Shown here: positions 51,450 through 60,950 of the stretch, one piece after another
Numbering within the stretch: the stretch's first letter is position 1
How the letters are laid out: every line of letters begins with the position of its first letter
Source: Pseudothioclava sp033100795
GTDB lineage: Bacteria > Pseudomonadota > Alphaproteobacteria > Rhodobacterales > Rhodobacteraceae
Direction: 5' to 3'
Assembly (NCBI RefSeq): GCF_033100795.1
Contig: NZ_JAWLVI010000001.1
Location: 248,001-312,000, forward strand
Length of the DNA: 64,000 nucleotides
Translations under genes and position numbers: made by a program
Notes under the pieces: model-generated
Seen by the model: the letters and a program-made list of their open reading frames with translations, nothing else
Databases searched by the model: none
What the model was told of the DNA's origin: nothing

Positions 51450-52029
51450 GTTTGTTGCCTCGGCGCTGATTGCGCTGGTCGGGACGGGGGCTTTGGCCGA
51501 AGGATCGGGCGTTGCGGATACTGCCGGTCCGAACCTGACGCTGGAAATCGGCGGGAGCGCCTCGGGCAAGGTCGTGATCGACCTTTTGCCCGACGTCGCC
51601 CCCAAGCATGTCGCGCGGATCGTGCAGCTTGCCAAGGAAGGCGCCTATGATGACGTGGTATTCCACCGCGTGATCGAGGGCTTCATGGCGCAAACCGGCG
51701 ATGTGCAGTTCGGCAAGCGTAATGGTGGCCAGCTCCAGATGGCGGGTGTCGGGGCGTCGGATTATGACGACCTTCCGGCAGAGTTCTCGACCCGCTCGTT
51801 CGAGCGTGGCATGGTCGGGATGGCGCGGGCGATGGACCCGAATTCGGCCAACTCGCAGTTCTTCATCATGTATGAAGCGGCACCGCATCTGAACGGCCAA
51901 TACACGATCGTCGGGCATGTTCTGGAGGGGCTTGAAGTGGTCGATCAGATCAAGAAAGGCCCGTCGGCAATGAACGGTGTCGTGCGCGATGACCCCGATT
52001 ATATCGTTTCCGCGACGGTTGAAGAATAA
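51442..52029 (+). CDS. Exported cyclophilin-type peptidylprolyl isomerase
   Basis: 195 residues from ATG at 51442. Signal peptide about residues 1-19 (KFVASALIALVGTGALA), so the enzyme probably works in the periplasm. The core repeats the active-site features of the first copy, YDDVVFHRVIEGFMAQTGDV and NSANSQFFIMYE. It is a paralogue of the upstream gene, with which it overlaps by 8 bp. Confidence 0.93.
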   Translation: MRKFVASALIALVGTGALAEGSGVADTAGPNLTLEIGGSASGKVVIDLLPDVAPKHVARIVQLAKEGAYDDVVFHRVIEGFMAQTGDVQFGKRNGGQLQMAGVGASDYDDLPAEFSTRSFERGMVGMARAMDPNSANSQFFIMYEAAPHLNGQYTIVGHVLEGLEVVDQIKKGPSAMNGVVRDDPDYIVSATVEE

Positions 52030-52054
52030 GGGGTAACCCTTTGTCGGATAAAGG

Positions 52055-52080
52055 AAAGGCGCCCCAAGGGGCGCCTTTTT
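52055..52080. terminator. Bidirectional intrinsic terminator
   Basis: Stem AAAGGCGCCC / GGGCGCCTTT around loop CAAG, with TTTTT completing the plus-strand side, between the convergent cyclophilin and tyrS genes. Confidence 0.9.
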
Positions 52081-52081
52081 G

Positions 52082-53335
52082 TTAGGCCAGTTCCACCAGA
52101 GCGTGGCGTTTCTTGCCCGCGCTAAGCTTCAGCGGCGGGGACAGGTCTGCGGCGGTGAACATCCGGCCCGCATCGGCGCAGGTTTCGTCATTCACCTTGA
52201 CCGCGTTTTCCCCGATCAGGCGCTTGGCGTCCTTGCCCGATTTCGCCAGCCCCGAGCGCACGACAAGCTGCGCAAAGGAAATCCCGTCACCGATTTCGTC
52301 CGCGCCAAGGCTCAGCGTTGGCAGGTCATCGCCCACGCCACCCTTTTCAAAGACTTCGCGCGCGGTGGCCTCGGCGGCCTCGGCGGCGGCGCGCCCGTGG
52401 CACAGCGCCGTCACCTCATTGGCGAGGATGATCTTGGCGGCATTGATCTCGGAGCCTTCCAGCGCGCCCAAACGCTCGCATTCATCCAGCGGCATCTCGG
52501 TGTAAAGCTTGAGGAACCGGCCAACATCGGCGTCGGTCGTATTGCGCCAGAACTGCCAGAACTCATAGGCCGAGAGCATATCTTCGTTCAGCCACACCGC
52601 GCCGTTTTGCGACTTGCCCATCTTCTTGCCGTCCGAGGTGGTCAGCAAAGGCGAGGTCAGGCCGTAAATCTCGTGGTCAAGCACACGGCGCGTCAGATCG
52701 ATACCGTTGACGATATTGCCCCACTGGTCCGAGCCGCCCATCTGCAACAGACAGCCGTAGCGGCGGTTCAGCTCCAGGAAGTCATAGGCCTGCAAAATCA
52801 TATAGTTGAATTCAAGGAAGCTGAGCGATTGCTCGCGATCAAGGCGCGATTTTACGCTTTCGAACGACAGCATCCGGTTGACGCTGAAATGCCGCCCGAT
52901 ATCGCGCAGGAAATCAAGGTAGTTCAGCCCGTCCAGCCATTCGGCATTGTTCAGCATCAGCGCCTTGTTCGGCGCCTCGGTGGTGTAATCAAGGTATTTC
53001 GCGAAGACCTGCTTGATGCCCGCGATATTCGCGTCGATTTGTTCCGGTCCCAGAAGCGGGCGTTCGTCCGAACGGAACGAGGGGTCACCCACCTTCGTGG
53101 TGCCGCCTCCCATGAGCGTAATCGGCTGGTGGCCGGTCTTTTGCAGCCAGCGCAGCATCATGATCTGGATCAGCGAGCCGACATGAAGCGACTTCGCCGT
53201 CGCGTCAAAGCCGATATAGGCGGGCACGGTGCCTTTGGCCAAAGCCTCGTCCAGCCCCTGATAGTCGGTGCAGTCGGCCAGAAAGCCCCGCTCGATCATC
53301 ACGCGCATGAAGTCTGATTTCGGATGGTAGGTCAT
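52082..53335 (-). CDS. tyrS: Tyrosyl-tRNA synthetase
   Basis: 417 residues. Class I synthetase: HIGH-type HVGSL in FDATAKSLHVGSLIQ and KMSKS-type KKMGKSQNG. A C-terminal S4-like RNA-binding domain (SFAQLVVRSGLAKSGKDAKR) is present. The start is 5 bp from a divergent open frame, and the next gene, anmK, starts 60 bp away. Confidence 0.96.
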   Translation of the reverse strand: MTYHPKSDFMRVMIERGFLADCTDYQGLDEALAKGTVPAYIGFDATAKSLHVGSLIQIMMLRWLQKTGHQPITLMGGGTTKVGDPSFRSDERPLLGPEQIDANIAGIKQVFAKYLDYTTEAPNKALMLNNAEWLDGLNYLDFLRDIGRHFSVNRMLSFESVKSRLDREQSLSFLEFNYMILQAYDFLELNRRYGCLLQMGGSDQWGNIVNGIDLTRRVLDHEIYGLTSPLLTTSDGKKMGKSQNGAVWLNEDMLSAYEFWQFWRNTTDADVGRFLKLYTEMPLDECERLGALEGSEINAAKIILANEVTALCHGRAAAEAAEATAREVFEKGGVGDDLPTLSLGADEIGDGISFAQLVVRSGLAKSGKDAKRLIGENAVKVNDETCADAGRMFTAADLSPPLKLSAGKKRHALVELA

Positions 53336-53394
53336 CGTGCTTGTCCCTTCTTGTCGCCCATGTCTATATCGGTCAGGCAGGGCAAGGGGAAGCC

Positions 53395-54510
53395 ATGACG
53401 ATGCGCAAATCTCAATGGGTGCTGGGAACGATGTCGGGAACCTCGCTGGACGGGGTGGATGCGGCGTTTGTGCTGACCGACGGGCACCGGATCGAAGGGT
53501 TCGGGCCGGTGGGCTATCGCGCCTATGACGAGGGTGAGCGGGCGGTCTTGCGCGCAGCCCTTGGGCGTTGGCCGGGCGAGGCGGGCGTTGACGAGGCGGC
53601 CGAGGTTATCGAGGCCGCCCATGCCGAGCTGCTGTCCCGCATGATCGCGGATCACCCCGATTTCCGCCCCGAATACATTGGCTTTCACGGGCAGACCCTT
53701 GCGCATGATCCGCGCGGGCGGGGCACGCATCAGGCGGGGAATGGCGCGGTGCTGGCGGCCTATTTGGGGGTGCCGGTGGTGTGGGATTTCCGCTCGTCCG
53801 ACGTTGAACTGGGTGGGCAGGGCGCGCCGCTTGCGCCCTATTTCCATTTTGCCTGCGCGAAATATGCGGGTCTTTCCGATCCGGTGGTGTTTCTGAACCT
53901 TGGCGGCGTGGGGAATGTGACCTGGCTTGATCCCGCGCTGCCCGGTCCCGACACTGAGGGCGCGATTCTGGCGTTTGACACTGGTCCCGCCAATGCGCCG
54001 GTGAATGACCTGATGCAGGTGCGGCGCGGTAAGTCGCATGACGAGGGCGGCAAGCTGGCGGAAAAAGGGAGGGTGGACGAGGCGCTGGTCTCGCGCTTTC
54101 TGGATCATCCGTATTTCTTTAAAATGCCGCCCAAGTCACTGGACAGGAATGATTTTCACGCGGTCATGGAGTGGGTGGCAGGGATGGGCGATGCCGATGC
54201 GGCGGCGGTGCTGACGGCGTTTGCGGCGGCCTCGGTGGCGCGCGGGGCCGAGCATTTCCCGTACCCTCCGCAGGCGGTTTATGTTGCGGGCGGCGGGCGG
54301 CTGAATGCGGCGCTGATGGTTGAACTGGCTCGGCGGCTGCCCTGCGAGGTCGCGCCGGTCGAGGATCTTGGGCTGGATGGGGATATGCTTGAGGCGCAGG
54401 CCTTCGCCCATCTGGCGGCGCGTGTGGTGCGCGGCTTGCCGACCTCGGGGCCGATGACCACGGGGGTGGCGGCGCAAGTCGGCGGCGGGCAGGTCTCCCG
54501 CCCGGACTAG
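53395..54510 (+). CDS. anmK: Anhydro-N-acetylmuramic acid kinase
   Basis: 371 residues from ATG at 53395 (CAAGGGGAAGCC upstream). It phosphorylates 1,6-anhydro-MurNAc during cell-wall recycling. The ATP/sugar motif LGTMSGTSLDGVDAA at the N-terminus and FDTGPANAPVNDLM mid-protein are characteristic. With nagZ at 23.4 kb it supports an active muropeptide recycling route. Confidence 0.95.
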   Translation: MTMRKSQWVLGTMSGTSLDGVDAAFVLTDGHRIEGFGPVGYRAYDEGERAVLRAALGRWPGEAGVDEAAEVIEAAHAELLSRMIADHPDFRPEYIGFHGQTLAHDPRGRGTHQAGNGAVLAAYLGVPVVWDFRSSDVELGGQGAPLAPYFHFACAKYAGLSDPVVFLNLGGVGNVTWLDPALPGPDTEGAILAFDTGPANAPVNDLMQVRRGKSHDEGGKLAEKGRVDEALVSRFLDHPYFFKMPPKSLDRNDFHAVMEWVAGMGDADAAAVLTAFAAASVARGAEHFPYPPQAVYVAGGGRLNAALMVELARRLPCEVAPVEDLGLDGDMLEAQAFAHLAARVVRGLPTSGPMTTGVAAQVGGGQVSRPD

Positions 54511-54522
54511 GCGCCCGGGCGG

Positions 54523-54561
54523 TTCCGGCCCAAACAGGGTAGCAAGAGGTTCGGGCCGGAA
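54523..54561. repeat. 9-bp inverted repeat after anmK
   Basis: TTCCGGCCC (54523-54531) and GGGCCGGAA (54553-54561) could form a hairpin with a 21-nt loop between the convergent anmK and DUF1097 genes. There is no T-tract on either side, so terminator function is doubtful. Confidence 0.45.
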
Positions 54562-54570
54562 GCCTGGGCC

Positions 54571-55080
54571 TTAGGCTTCGGCGGTTTTTTGCGGCCTGGT
54601 CAGCACGCCCGCGCCTTTCTCCGAGGCAAACCCGAAGACGTTGCCCACGATCAGCGAGGCCAGAACCATGCCGGCAGCGGGCACCGATGCGGCCAGATCG
54701 CCGATGGCGACGCCGGTCAGCAGGCAGAAGGCCGCAGTCGAGGCGTAGCCGTAAACGGCGGCGGGGATCGTCGCCAGAAGCGGGATATGCGCGCCAAGCA
54801 CCAGCCCCACGACCGAGACGCCAACGATAACCGAAGTCACCGCGACCGAGCCGCCAACGGTTGCGACAACGAAAAGCGCAATGGTCGCCACGACGGCACC
54901 CCAGGCGTGGTTGATGGCGCATTTCGTCAGGCTCTCGGCGCTGCCGCCGGTGTGGTAATAGGCGCCCCAGCCGATGAACAAGGCCCAAACCTGCAGGCCA
55001 AGCCCCGTTCCAAGGCAAAGATAGGTGGCGAGCGCGGCCAAAGTGCCGATGGAAATCGCCAATGCGGTAATCAGGTTCAT
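54571..55080 (-). CDS. DUF1097 membrane protein
   Basis: 169 residues, about five hydrophobic segments. The segment WALFIGWGAYYHTGGSAESL with KCAINHAWGAV is typical of DUF1097 (E. coli YcdZ-like). Function not known. Isolated gene, convergent with anmK. Confidence 0.82.
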   Translation of the reverse strand: MNLITALAISIGTLAALATYLCLGTGLGLQVWALFIGWGAYYHTGGSAESLTKCAINHAWGAVVATIALFVVATVGGSVAVTSVIVGVSVVGLVLGAHIPLLATIPAAVYGYASTAAFCLLTGVAIGDLAASVPAAGMVLASLIVGNVFGFASEKGAGVLTRPQKTAEA

Positions 55081-55216
55081 GTTTCCCTCCCTTATATGCG
55101 CTCGTTGCGGCGCTGCGCAGGAGGGTAGGCGGCAGGCGTGCGCGCGCCTATCGGGACCAAGGTGGGTCGCGTCTTACGACCGACCCGACTTTGGGCGCAG
55201 ATGCAGATGCGGCATG

Positions 55217-55244
55217 AAAAAGGGGCCCCGAAAGGCCCCTTTTT
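55217..55244. terminator. Intrinsic terminator after eno
   Basis: AAAAAGGGGCC / GGCCCCTTTTT stem with loop CCGAAA. In minus-strand direction it ends in TTTTTC, 20 bp after the eno stop. Confidence 0.9.
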
Positions 55245-55263
55245 GTAACGCTTTGAAATCGGC

Positions 55264-56538
55264 TTATTTCAGGATCGAGCGGCCCGCGTAGATCGCGGTT
55301 TCGCCCAGCAGTTCCTCGATGCGGATAAGCTGGTTGTATTTCGCCAGACGGTCCGAGCGCGCCAGCGAGCCGGTCTTGATCTGGCCGCAGTTGGTGGCAA
55401 CAGCAAGGTCCGCGATGGTCGCATCCTCGGTCTCGCCCGAGCGGTGCGACATGACGTTGGTGTAGCGCGCGCGGTGGGCCATATCGACGGCCTCCAGCGT
55501 TTCGGTCAGCGTGCCGATCTGGTTCACTTTCACCAGCATCGAGTTGGCCACGCCTTGCTTGATGCCATCGGCCAGACGGCGCGGGTTGGTCACGAACAGA
55601 TCGTCACCCACCAGCTGAACCTTGTCGCCCAGTTTCTCGGTCAGGATTTTCCAGCCTTCCCAATCGTCTTCCGACATGCCGTCCTCGATCGAGATAATCG
55701 GGTAGGCGGCGCAAAGCTTGGCAAGGTATTCGGCGTTCTCTTCCGAGCTGAGCGAAAGGCCTTCGCCCTTCATCTCGTATTTGCCGTTCTTGAAATACTC
55801 GGTCGAGGCACAATCCAGCGCAAGGTAGATGTCTTCGCCCGGCTTGTAGCCAGCCTTTTCGATCGAGGCGAGGATCAGGTCCAGCGCGGCGGTGGTCGAA
55901 GAAAGGTTCGGCGCAAAGCCGCCTTCGTCGCCAAGCCCGGTCGACAGACCCTGCGCAGACAGCTCTTTCTTCAGCGTGTGGAAGACTTCAGACCCCATGC
56001 GCACCGCGTCGCGGATGTTGCCAGCGGACACCGGCATGATCATGAATTCCTGAATGTCGATCGGGTTGTCGGCATGTTCGCCGCCGTTGATGATGTTCAT
56101 CATCGGAACCGGCAGAACGCGGGCCGAGGTGCCGCCGACATAGCGGTAAAGCGGCTGCGTGGTGTAGTCGGCGGCGGCTTTCGCGCAGGCCAGCGACACG
56201 CCAAGAATTGCGTTCGCGCCGAGGCGGCCTTTGTTCTCGGTGCCGTCCAGCTCGATCATCATGCGGTCGATCTCGACCTGCTCGGTGACGTCTTCGCCGA
56301 CAAGGTTCTCTGCGATCTCGCCGTTCACGGCCATCACGGCGTCCAGAACGCCCTTGCCCATGTAACGCGATTTGTCGCCGTCGCGGCGCTCGACGGCCTC
56401 GTGTGCGCCGGTCGAGGCGCCCGAGGGCACCGCCGCGCGGCCCATGGTGCCGTCTTCGAGGATAACGTCGACCTCAACGGTCGGATTGCCGCGGCTGTCA
56501 AGAATTTCGCGGGCGTGAATGTCGATGATGGTGCTCAT
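55264..56538 (-). CDS. eno: Enolase
   Basis: 424 residues from ATG at 56538; an upstream extension of 64 residues is not part of the family. Converts 2-phosphoglycerate to phosphoenolpyruvate. The Mg-binding and catalytic landmarks are there: GNPTVEVDVILEDG, PSGASTGAHEA, the SIEDGMSEDDWEGW loop, VGDDLFVTN and MSHRSGETEDATIADLAVA. Confidence 0.97.
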   Translation of the reverse strand: MSTIIDIHAREILDSRGNPTVEVDVILEDGTMGRAAVPSGASTGAHEAVERRDGDKSRYMGKGVLDAVMAVNGEIAENLVGEDVTEQVEIDRMMIELDGTENKGRLGANAILGVSLACAKAAADYTTQPLYRYVGGTSARVLPVPMMNIINGGEHADNPIDIQEFMIMPVSAGNIRDAVRMGSEVFHTLKKELSAQGLSTGLGDEGGFAPNLSSTTAALDLILASIEKAGYKPGEDIYLALDCASTEYFKNGKYEMKGEGLSLSSEENAEYLAKLCAAYPIISIEDGMSEDDWEGWKILTEKLGDKVQLVGDDLFVTNPRRLADGIKQGVANSMLVKVNQIGTLTETLEAVDMAHRARYTNVMSHRSGETEDATIADLAVATNCGQIKTGSLARSDRLAKYNQLIRIEELLGETAIYAGRSILK

Positions 56539-56683
56539 GGGCGTTCCCTTGGTTTCGCTAATTGCGTGGTTGGGCCGTGAGGGTCTATAGCCCGCGCGAA
56601 CCCGCACGAAAAGAGGATTGTTAGCGCAAACACCTTTGTTAGCGCCGCAACTGCGCGAATTTTTTGTGTCGGGTTGTGCGCGC

Positions 56684-57592
56684 TTAGCTGCCTGGGCGTG
56701 AGAGGCTGTCTGGAATGACCGCACGGGCACGTCGTTTCAGCCGCGCCTCACGCAGAAGCGTGTAGATGCCGGACGCCACGATGACTGCGCCACCGATGAG
56801 CGTCGTGCTGTCCACCGGTTCCGCAAAGACGACCGCGCCAATGACAAGGGCGAACAACAGTCGCGTATAGCGGAACGGCGTGATGAACGAGACCTCGCCA
56901 ATCCGCATCGCCGCGATCAGCGAATAATAGCCGCCCGTGCCGACAAGGATTGCGCCCAGAAGCTCCAGCCAGTCGCGCGAGGCGGGCATCAGGGCAGGGG
57001 TGCCATTGACCCAGACCAGAAATACGCCTGCGGGGACGACCGAGGCAAAGCCATAGGTCGCAAGCTGCATTGACGAGATGGTTTTCGGGATGCGCCGCGT
57101 CACCACATCGCGCGCCGCCAGCCCGACGACCGAAGCCACCGCCAGAAGCGACAGCACCGAAAACCCGTCAGTGCCGGGACGCACAACGATCATCACGCCG
57201 ACGAAGCCCACGGTAATCGCAAGCCAGCGCCGCCAGCCGACCTGCTCTCCCAGAAACAGTGCCGCCCCCAGCGTCACCGCCAAGGGCGTCGCCTGCAAGA
57301 TGGCCGAGGCCTGCGCCAGAGGCGTGAATGCAATCGCGCAGACAAAGAACATCGTGCCAATAAGCTCCGTCAGATTGCGCAGAAACACCGGCATTGCGAT
57401 CAGATCGCGCGAGATCAGCCGATCCCCGCGCGCAATCGCAAAGGCGGCAAACAGCGTCGCGCCGCCCGCCCCCAAAAGCGCCAGAACTTCGCCCACGGGC
57501 AGGCGCGAGGACAAGGATTTGACGAACATATCCTCTAGCGCAAAGCCCGCCATCGCGAGCACCATCAATAGGCTTCCGCGCAGGTTTTCCAT
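56684..57592 (-). CDS. EamA/DMT-family transporter
   Basis: 302 residues with ten membrane segments in two EamA halves; residues such as LLMVLAMAGFALEDMFVKSL at the start and FTPLAQASAILQATPLAVTL midway are typical. Drug/metabolite exporters of this type move amino acids or other metabolites; substrate unknown. Stands alone on the minus strand between eno and the EEP hydrolase gene. Confidence 0.88.
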   Translation of the reverse strand: MENLRGSLLMVLAMAGFALEDMFVKSLSSRLPVGEVLALLGAGGATLFAAFAIARGDRLISRDLIAMPVFLRNLTELIGTMFFVCAIAFTPLAQASAILQATPLAVTLGAALFLGEQVGWRRWLAITVGFVGVMIVVRPGTDGFSVLSLLAVASVVGLAARDVVTRRIPKTISSMQLATYGFASVVPAGVFLVWVNGTPALMPASRDWLELLGAILVGTGGYYSLIAAMRIGEVSFITPFRYTRLLFALVIGAVVFAEPVDSTTLIGGAVIVASGIYTLLREARLKRRARAVIPDSLSRPGS

Positions 57593-57679
57593 GTATTTAC
57601 CCCGAATTGACGGCTCTCCCTACACGCGACCTAGACCGCGTGGCAGCTCGCGTAAAGGGGACGATTGTGCCAGTGACAA

Positions 57680-58405
57680 TTACCCGCGCAAGGGGCGTGC
57701 GGGCGTGAGTATCCCCGCGCAATCGGCCCAGATCGGCAGGTGATCCGAGGCGCGCCGCGCCAGCGGGCTGTCAAACACGCCCATATGCACGATGCGCAGC
57801 CTCCCGCAGGTGACGATCCGGTCCAGTTTGCCAAAGGGCAGGCGGGCGGGATAGGTGGCGCCCGGCGAGTGGACGTGAAAGCCCGTCAGCGCTTCGAAGC
57901 CGCGCGCGTTTTGCCATTCGTTGAAATCCCCGATGGCCAGCGCGGGCGCGGGCGCCGCCGAGGCCAGTTCCGCCGCGATCTTGCGCCATTGTGCGCGCCG
58001 ATCCATCCGTCGCAGCCCCAGATGCGCGCCGATCAGCGTGAAGGGCTGGCCGGTCTCGGCCGAGACCCGCGCGACAATTGCCCCGCGTGGCTCCAGCCCC
58101 GGCAAGGTCAGCCCGTCGATCGACAGCACGCGCATTCCGCGTTTGACCAGGATCGCCTGACCGTGCCACCCTAGGCTGTCGGGGCCAGTGCGCGGGTGCG
58201 CCTCAAGACGGATATAGTCGCTTTGCGCCGCAATCAGACTTGCGGGCAGGGCGGCAGGGCGCGCCCCAAGGCGCAGGTCCACCTCTTGCAGCGCGATGAC
58301 ATCCGCGCCGATCTGGTTGATGACCTCCAGCACGCGGGCCGGATCGCGCCGCCGATCCGTGCCCACGCATTTGTGCAGGTTATACGAGGCAATCCGCAGC
58401 GTCAT
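57680..58405 (-). CDS. Endonuclease/exonuclease/phosphatase-family hydrolase
   Basis: 241 residues. The EEP fold is clear from the N-terminal RIASYNLHKCVGTDRRRD, ADVIALQEVDLRLG with metal-binding Glu, IGAHLGL, AIGDFNEW and the C-terminal RASDHLPIWA. Members cut DNA, RNA or phospholipids; no signal peptide is seen, so a nuclease or phosphatase inside the cell is likely. Its start abuts the selO stop. Confidence 0.86.
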   Translation of the reverse strand: MTLRIASYNLHKCVGTDRRRDPARVLEVINQIGADVIALQEVDLRLGARPAALPASLIAAQSDYIRLEAHPRTGPDSLGWHGQAILVKRGMRVLSIDGLTLPGLEPRGAIVARVSAETGQPFTLIGAHLGLRRMDRRAQWRKIAAELASAAPAPALAIGDFNEWQNARGFEALTGFHVHSPGATYPARLPFGKLDRIVTCGRLRIVHMGVFDSPLARRASDHLPIWADCAGILTPARPLRG

Positions 58406-58406
58406 T

Positions 58407-59828
58407 TCACGTCCCGCAGAAGGTGCGCGCGACGGCTTCGTCGGGGCGGGGGGCGGCCTCGAATGCGGCGAATTCGGGGGCGGGATCAAATGGGGCCGCC
58501 AGCGCGGCCATCAGGGTTTCGAACGGCGCGAAATCGTCCTCCACGGCGGAGGCGATCATCGCTTCGATCCGGTGATTGCGTGGAATGCGGACGGGGTTTG
58601 CGGTGGCCATCACCGCCTCAGGGTCTCTCTCTTCGGCAAGGCGGGTCTGCCAGCGTTCGGACCATTGGTCAAAGGCCAGAGGCTCGGTGAATTCGGCCCG
58701 CGCGGTGCCTGTTGAGAGGCCACGGAAGGTGCGGGTGAAATCGGCGCGCTCCACCGCCATGCGGTTCAGCAGATCCTCGATCAGGGCGCGATCCTCGGGG
58801 CGCGGGGCCGTAATCCCGATCTTACGCCCGAAAAGCGCCAGCCACTCGGCCTGAAACACCTCGGTAAAGCCTCCGATGGTGATGGTTGCAGCCTCGATCG
58901 CGGCCTCGCGCTCGCCCATCAGCGGCAACAGGCATGACGCAAACTGCGCCAGATTCCAGGCGGCAATCTGAGGCTGCGCGCCGTAAGCATAGCGACCATA
59001 GGCGTCGATCGAGGAGAACACCTTGGACGGGTGATAATGGTCCATAAAGGCGCAAGGCCCGTAGTCTATCGTCTCGCCAGAGATGGACATATTGTCGGTG
59101 TTCATCACGCCGTGGATAAAGCCGACCGAGAGCCAGCGCGCGATCAGCCGCGCCTGCGCCGCGACGACCGCGGTGAGCAATTCCAGCGGCGTTTCGGCCT
59201 GCGGGTAGTGGCGCGCAATCACATGATCGGTCAGCAATTGCAGCGCCTCGGTGTCTTCGCGCGCGGCGAAATACTGGAAGGTGCCGACGCGGATATGACT
59301 GCTGGCCACGCGGGTCAGAATGGCGCCGGGGCGGGCAAAGCCGTCGCGGTAGACCGCCTCGCCGGTCAGGACCGCCGCCAGGGCGCGCGTTGTCGGAATA
59401 CCAAGCGCGGCCATCGCCTCGGAGACCACATATTCGCGTAAAACCGGCCCAAGCCACGCCTTGCCGTCGCCGCGCCGCGAAAACGGTGTCTGGCCAGACC
59501 CCTTGAGCTGAATGTCGAAGCGGGCACCATCGGGGGCAATGATCTCGCCCAGTAAAACCGCACGCCCGTCGCCAAGCTGCGGCACCCAACCGCCGAACTG
59601 GTGGCCCGCATAGGCCTGCGCCAGCGGCTCGGCACCCGAGGGCATAGCATTGCCCGAGGTCATCGCCAGCCCCTCGGGACCAGCGATCCAATCGCCGCCA
59701 AACCCCAGCCTCTCGGCCAGCGCCCCGTTCGCCGCTATCCGCTGCGGAGCGGGTGCGGCATCAGGCATCTGGCGGGCAAAGAAACGCGCGGGGAAACGGG
59801 CGTAGCTGTTATCGAATTTGGCGGTCAT
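58407..59828 (-). CDS. selO: SelO/YdiU-family protein AMPylase
   Basis: 473 residues, normal for SelO. Pseudokinase-fold enzyme that adds AMP to target proteins in response to oxidative stress. Family signatures include AYAGHQFGGWVPQLGDGRAV, DIQLKGSGQTPFSRRGDGKA and HGVMNTDNMSISGETIDYGP. In bacteria the usual C-terminal Cys motif is variable; here the chain ends FCGT, retaining one Cys. Confidence 0.94.
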   Translation of the reverse strand: MTAKFDNSYARFPARFFARQMPDAAPAPQRIAANGALAERLGFGGDWIAGPEGLAMTSGNAMPSGAEPLAQAYAGHQFGGWVPQLGDGRAVLLGEIIAPDGARFDIQLKGSGQTPFSRRGDGKAWLGPVLREYVVSEAMAALGIPTTRALAAVLTGEAVYRDGFARPGAILTRVASSHIRVGTFQYFAAREDTEALQLLTDHVIARHYPQAETPLELLTAVVAAQARLIARWLSVGFIHGVMNTDNMSISGETIDYGPCAFMDHYHPSKVFSSIDAYGRYAYGAQPQIAAWNLAQFASCLLPLMGEREAAIEAATITIGGFTEVFQAEWLALFGRKIGITAPRPEDRALIEDLLNRMAVERADFTRTFRGLSTGTARAEFTEPLAFDQWSERWQTRLAEERDPEAVMATANPVRIPRNHRIEAMIASAVEDDFAPFETLMAALAAPFDPAPEFAAFEAAPRPDEAVARTFCGT

Positions 59829-59876
59829 GCGCGCCTCCTGTTCCCGATATAGGGCGGACGACCCCGTGGCCCAAGG

Positions 59877-60812
59877 CTAAAGCCGCGCGATCCGTTCGGT
59901 CAGAAGCGCATAGAATCCGTCGGCGTCGATCTGCCCCATGAACATCGCATTTGCCGGGCGGTCGGTCACATACCACCAGTCCGCGACGGTCATCCCAAGG
60001 GTCAGCTCCGATCCGGTCTCAACGGTCACATTCACATGCCGCCCCGTGAAGAGCGCAGGCTGCAACAGATAGGCAATAACGCAGGGGTCATGCAAAGGCG
60101 CGCCGTCCGAGCCGTATTTCTCCATGTCGAAGCGTTCGTAGAAATCAGTCCAGCTTGCGACGGCTTGCCCCGCGCGGGTGCCAAGGGCGCGGAAGGCTTC
60201 GATCCGTGCACGGGTGGTCAGCGCCCGATGCGTCACATCCAGCGGCATCACGACCAGCGGAACCCTTGATCTGAACACAATATCAGCGGCTTGCGGGTCG
60301 ACGTAGATGTTGAATTCCGCTGCCGGAGTGACATTGCCAACCTCGAAATACGCCCCGCCCATCAGAACGATCTCGGCAATCTTCGGCGCAATATCGGGGG
60401 CGCGCTGAAGCGCGGTTGCGATATTGGTGAGCGGCCCCAGGGGGCACAGCGTGACCGACCCGGCGGGGTGTTCGCGCAGCGTCTGAATGATGAATTCGAC
60501 CGCGTTGGTGTCTTGCAGGGGCATCGTGGGCGCGGGCAACTCGATCCCGTCAAGGCCGGTCTTGCCATGCACATATTCCGCCGTGACAAGCGGGCGTTCC
60601 AGCGGGCGATCACAGCCCGCAAAGACCTTGATGTCAGGCCGCCCCGCCAGCTCGCAAACCTTGCGTGCGTTCAGCGCGGTCAGGGGCAGCGGCACGTTGC
60701 CCGCGACGCAGGTGATCCCCAGAACCTCTAACTCGGGGCTGGCCAGCGCCAGACAAATGGCCACCGCATCATCCTGGCCGGGGTCTGTGTCGATAATGAT
60801 TTTGCGCGTCAT
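59877..60812 (-). CDS. Inosine/uridine-preferring nucleoside hydrolase
   Basis: 311 residues from ATG at 60812. The Ca-binding DTDPGQDDAVA signature near the N-terminus (about 8-18) and EFNIYVDPQAADIVF identify the family. It cleaves the N-glycosidic bond of nucleosides for salvage. A longer frame to 61064 lacks support. No adjacent transporter is seen. Confidence 0.92.
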   Translation of the reverse strand: MTRKIIIDTDPGQDDAVAICLALASPELEVLGITCVAGNVPLPLTALNARKVCELAGRPDIKVFAGCDRPLERPLVTAEYVHGKTGLDGIELPAPTMPLQDTNAVEFIIQTLREHPAGSVTLCPLGPLTNIATALQRAPDIAPKIAEIVLMGGAYFEVGNVTPAAEFNIYVDPQAADIVFRSRVPLVVMPLDVTHRALTTRARIEAFRALGTRAGQAVASWTDFYERFDMEKYGSDGAPLHDPCVIAYLLQPALFTGRHVNVTVETGSELTLGMTVADWWYVTDRPANAMFMGQIDADGFYALLTERIARL

Positions 60813-60950
60813 GAAGCCTCCTGTCCGGGGCCGAGAGTGACAAGCCTGCGCGTCGATGTCCAGCCACACGCGCGCCCTAACTTGGCCACATTTGATTGTC
60901 AGAGTTTGGTTAAAGACACGGGCTAATCCCGGAAACAATTGGGGGCAAGG

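Noticed and set aside
54523..54561. Terminator after anmK
   Set aside because: Good arms but a 21-nt loop and no T-tract on either strand, so kept only as an inverted repeat.
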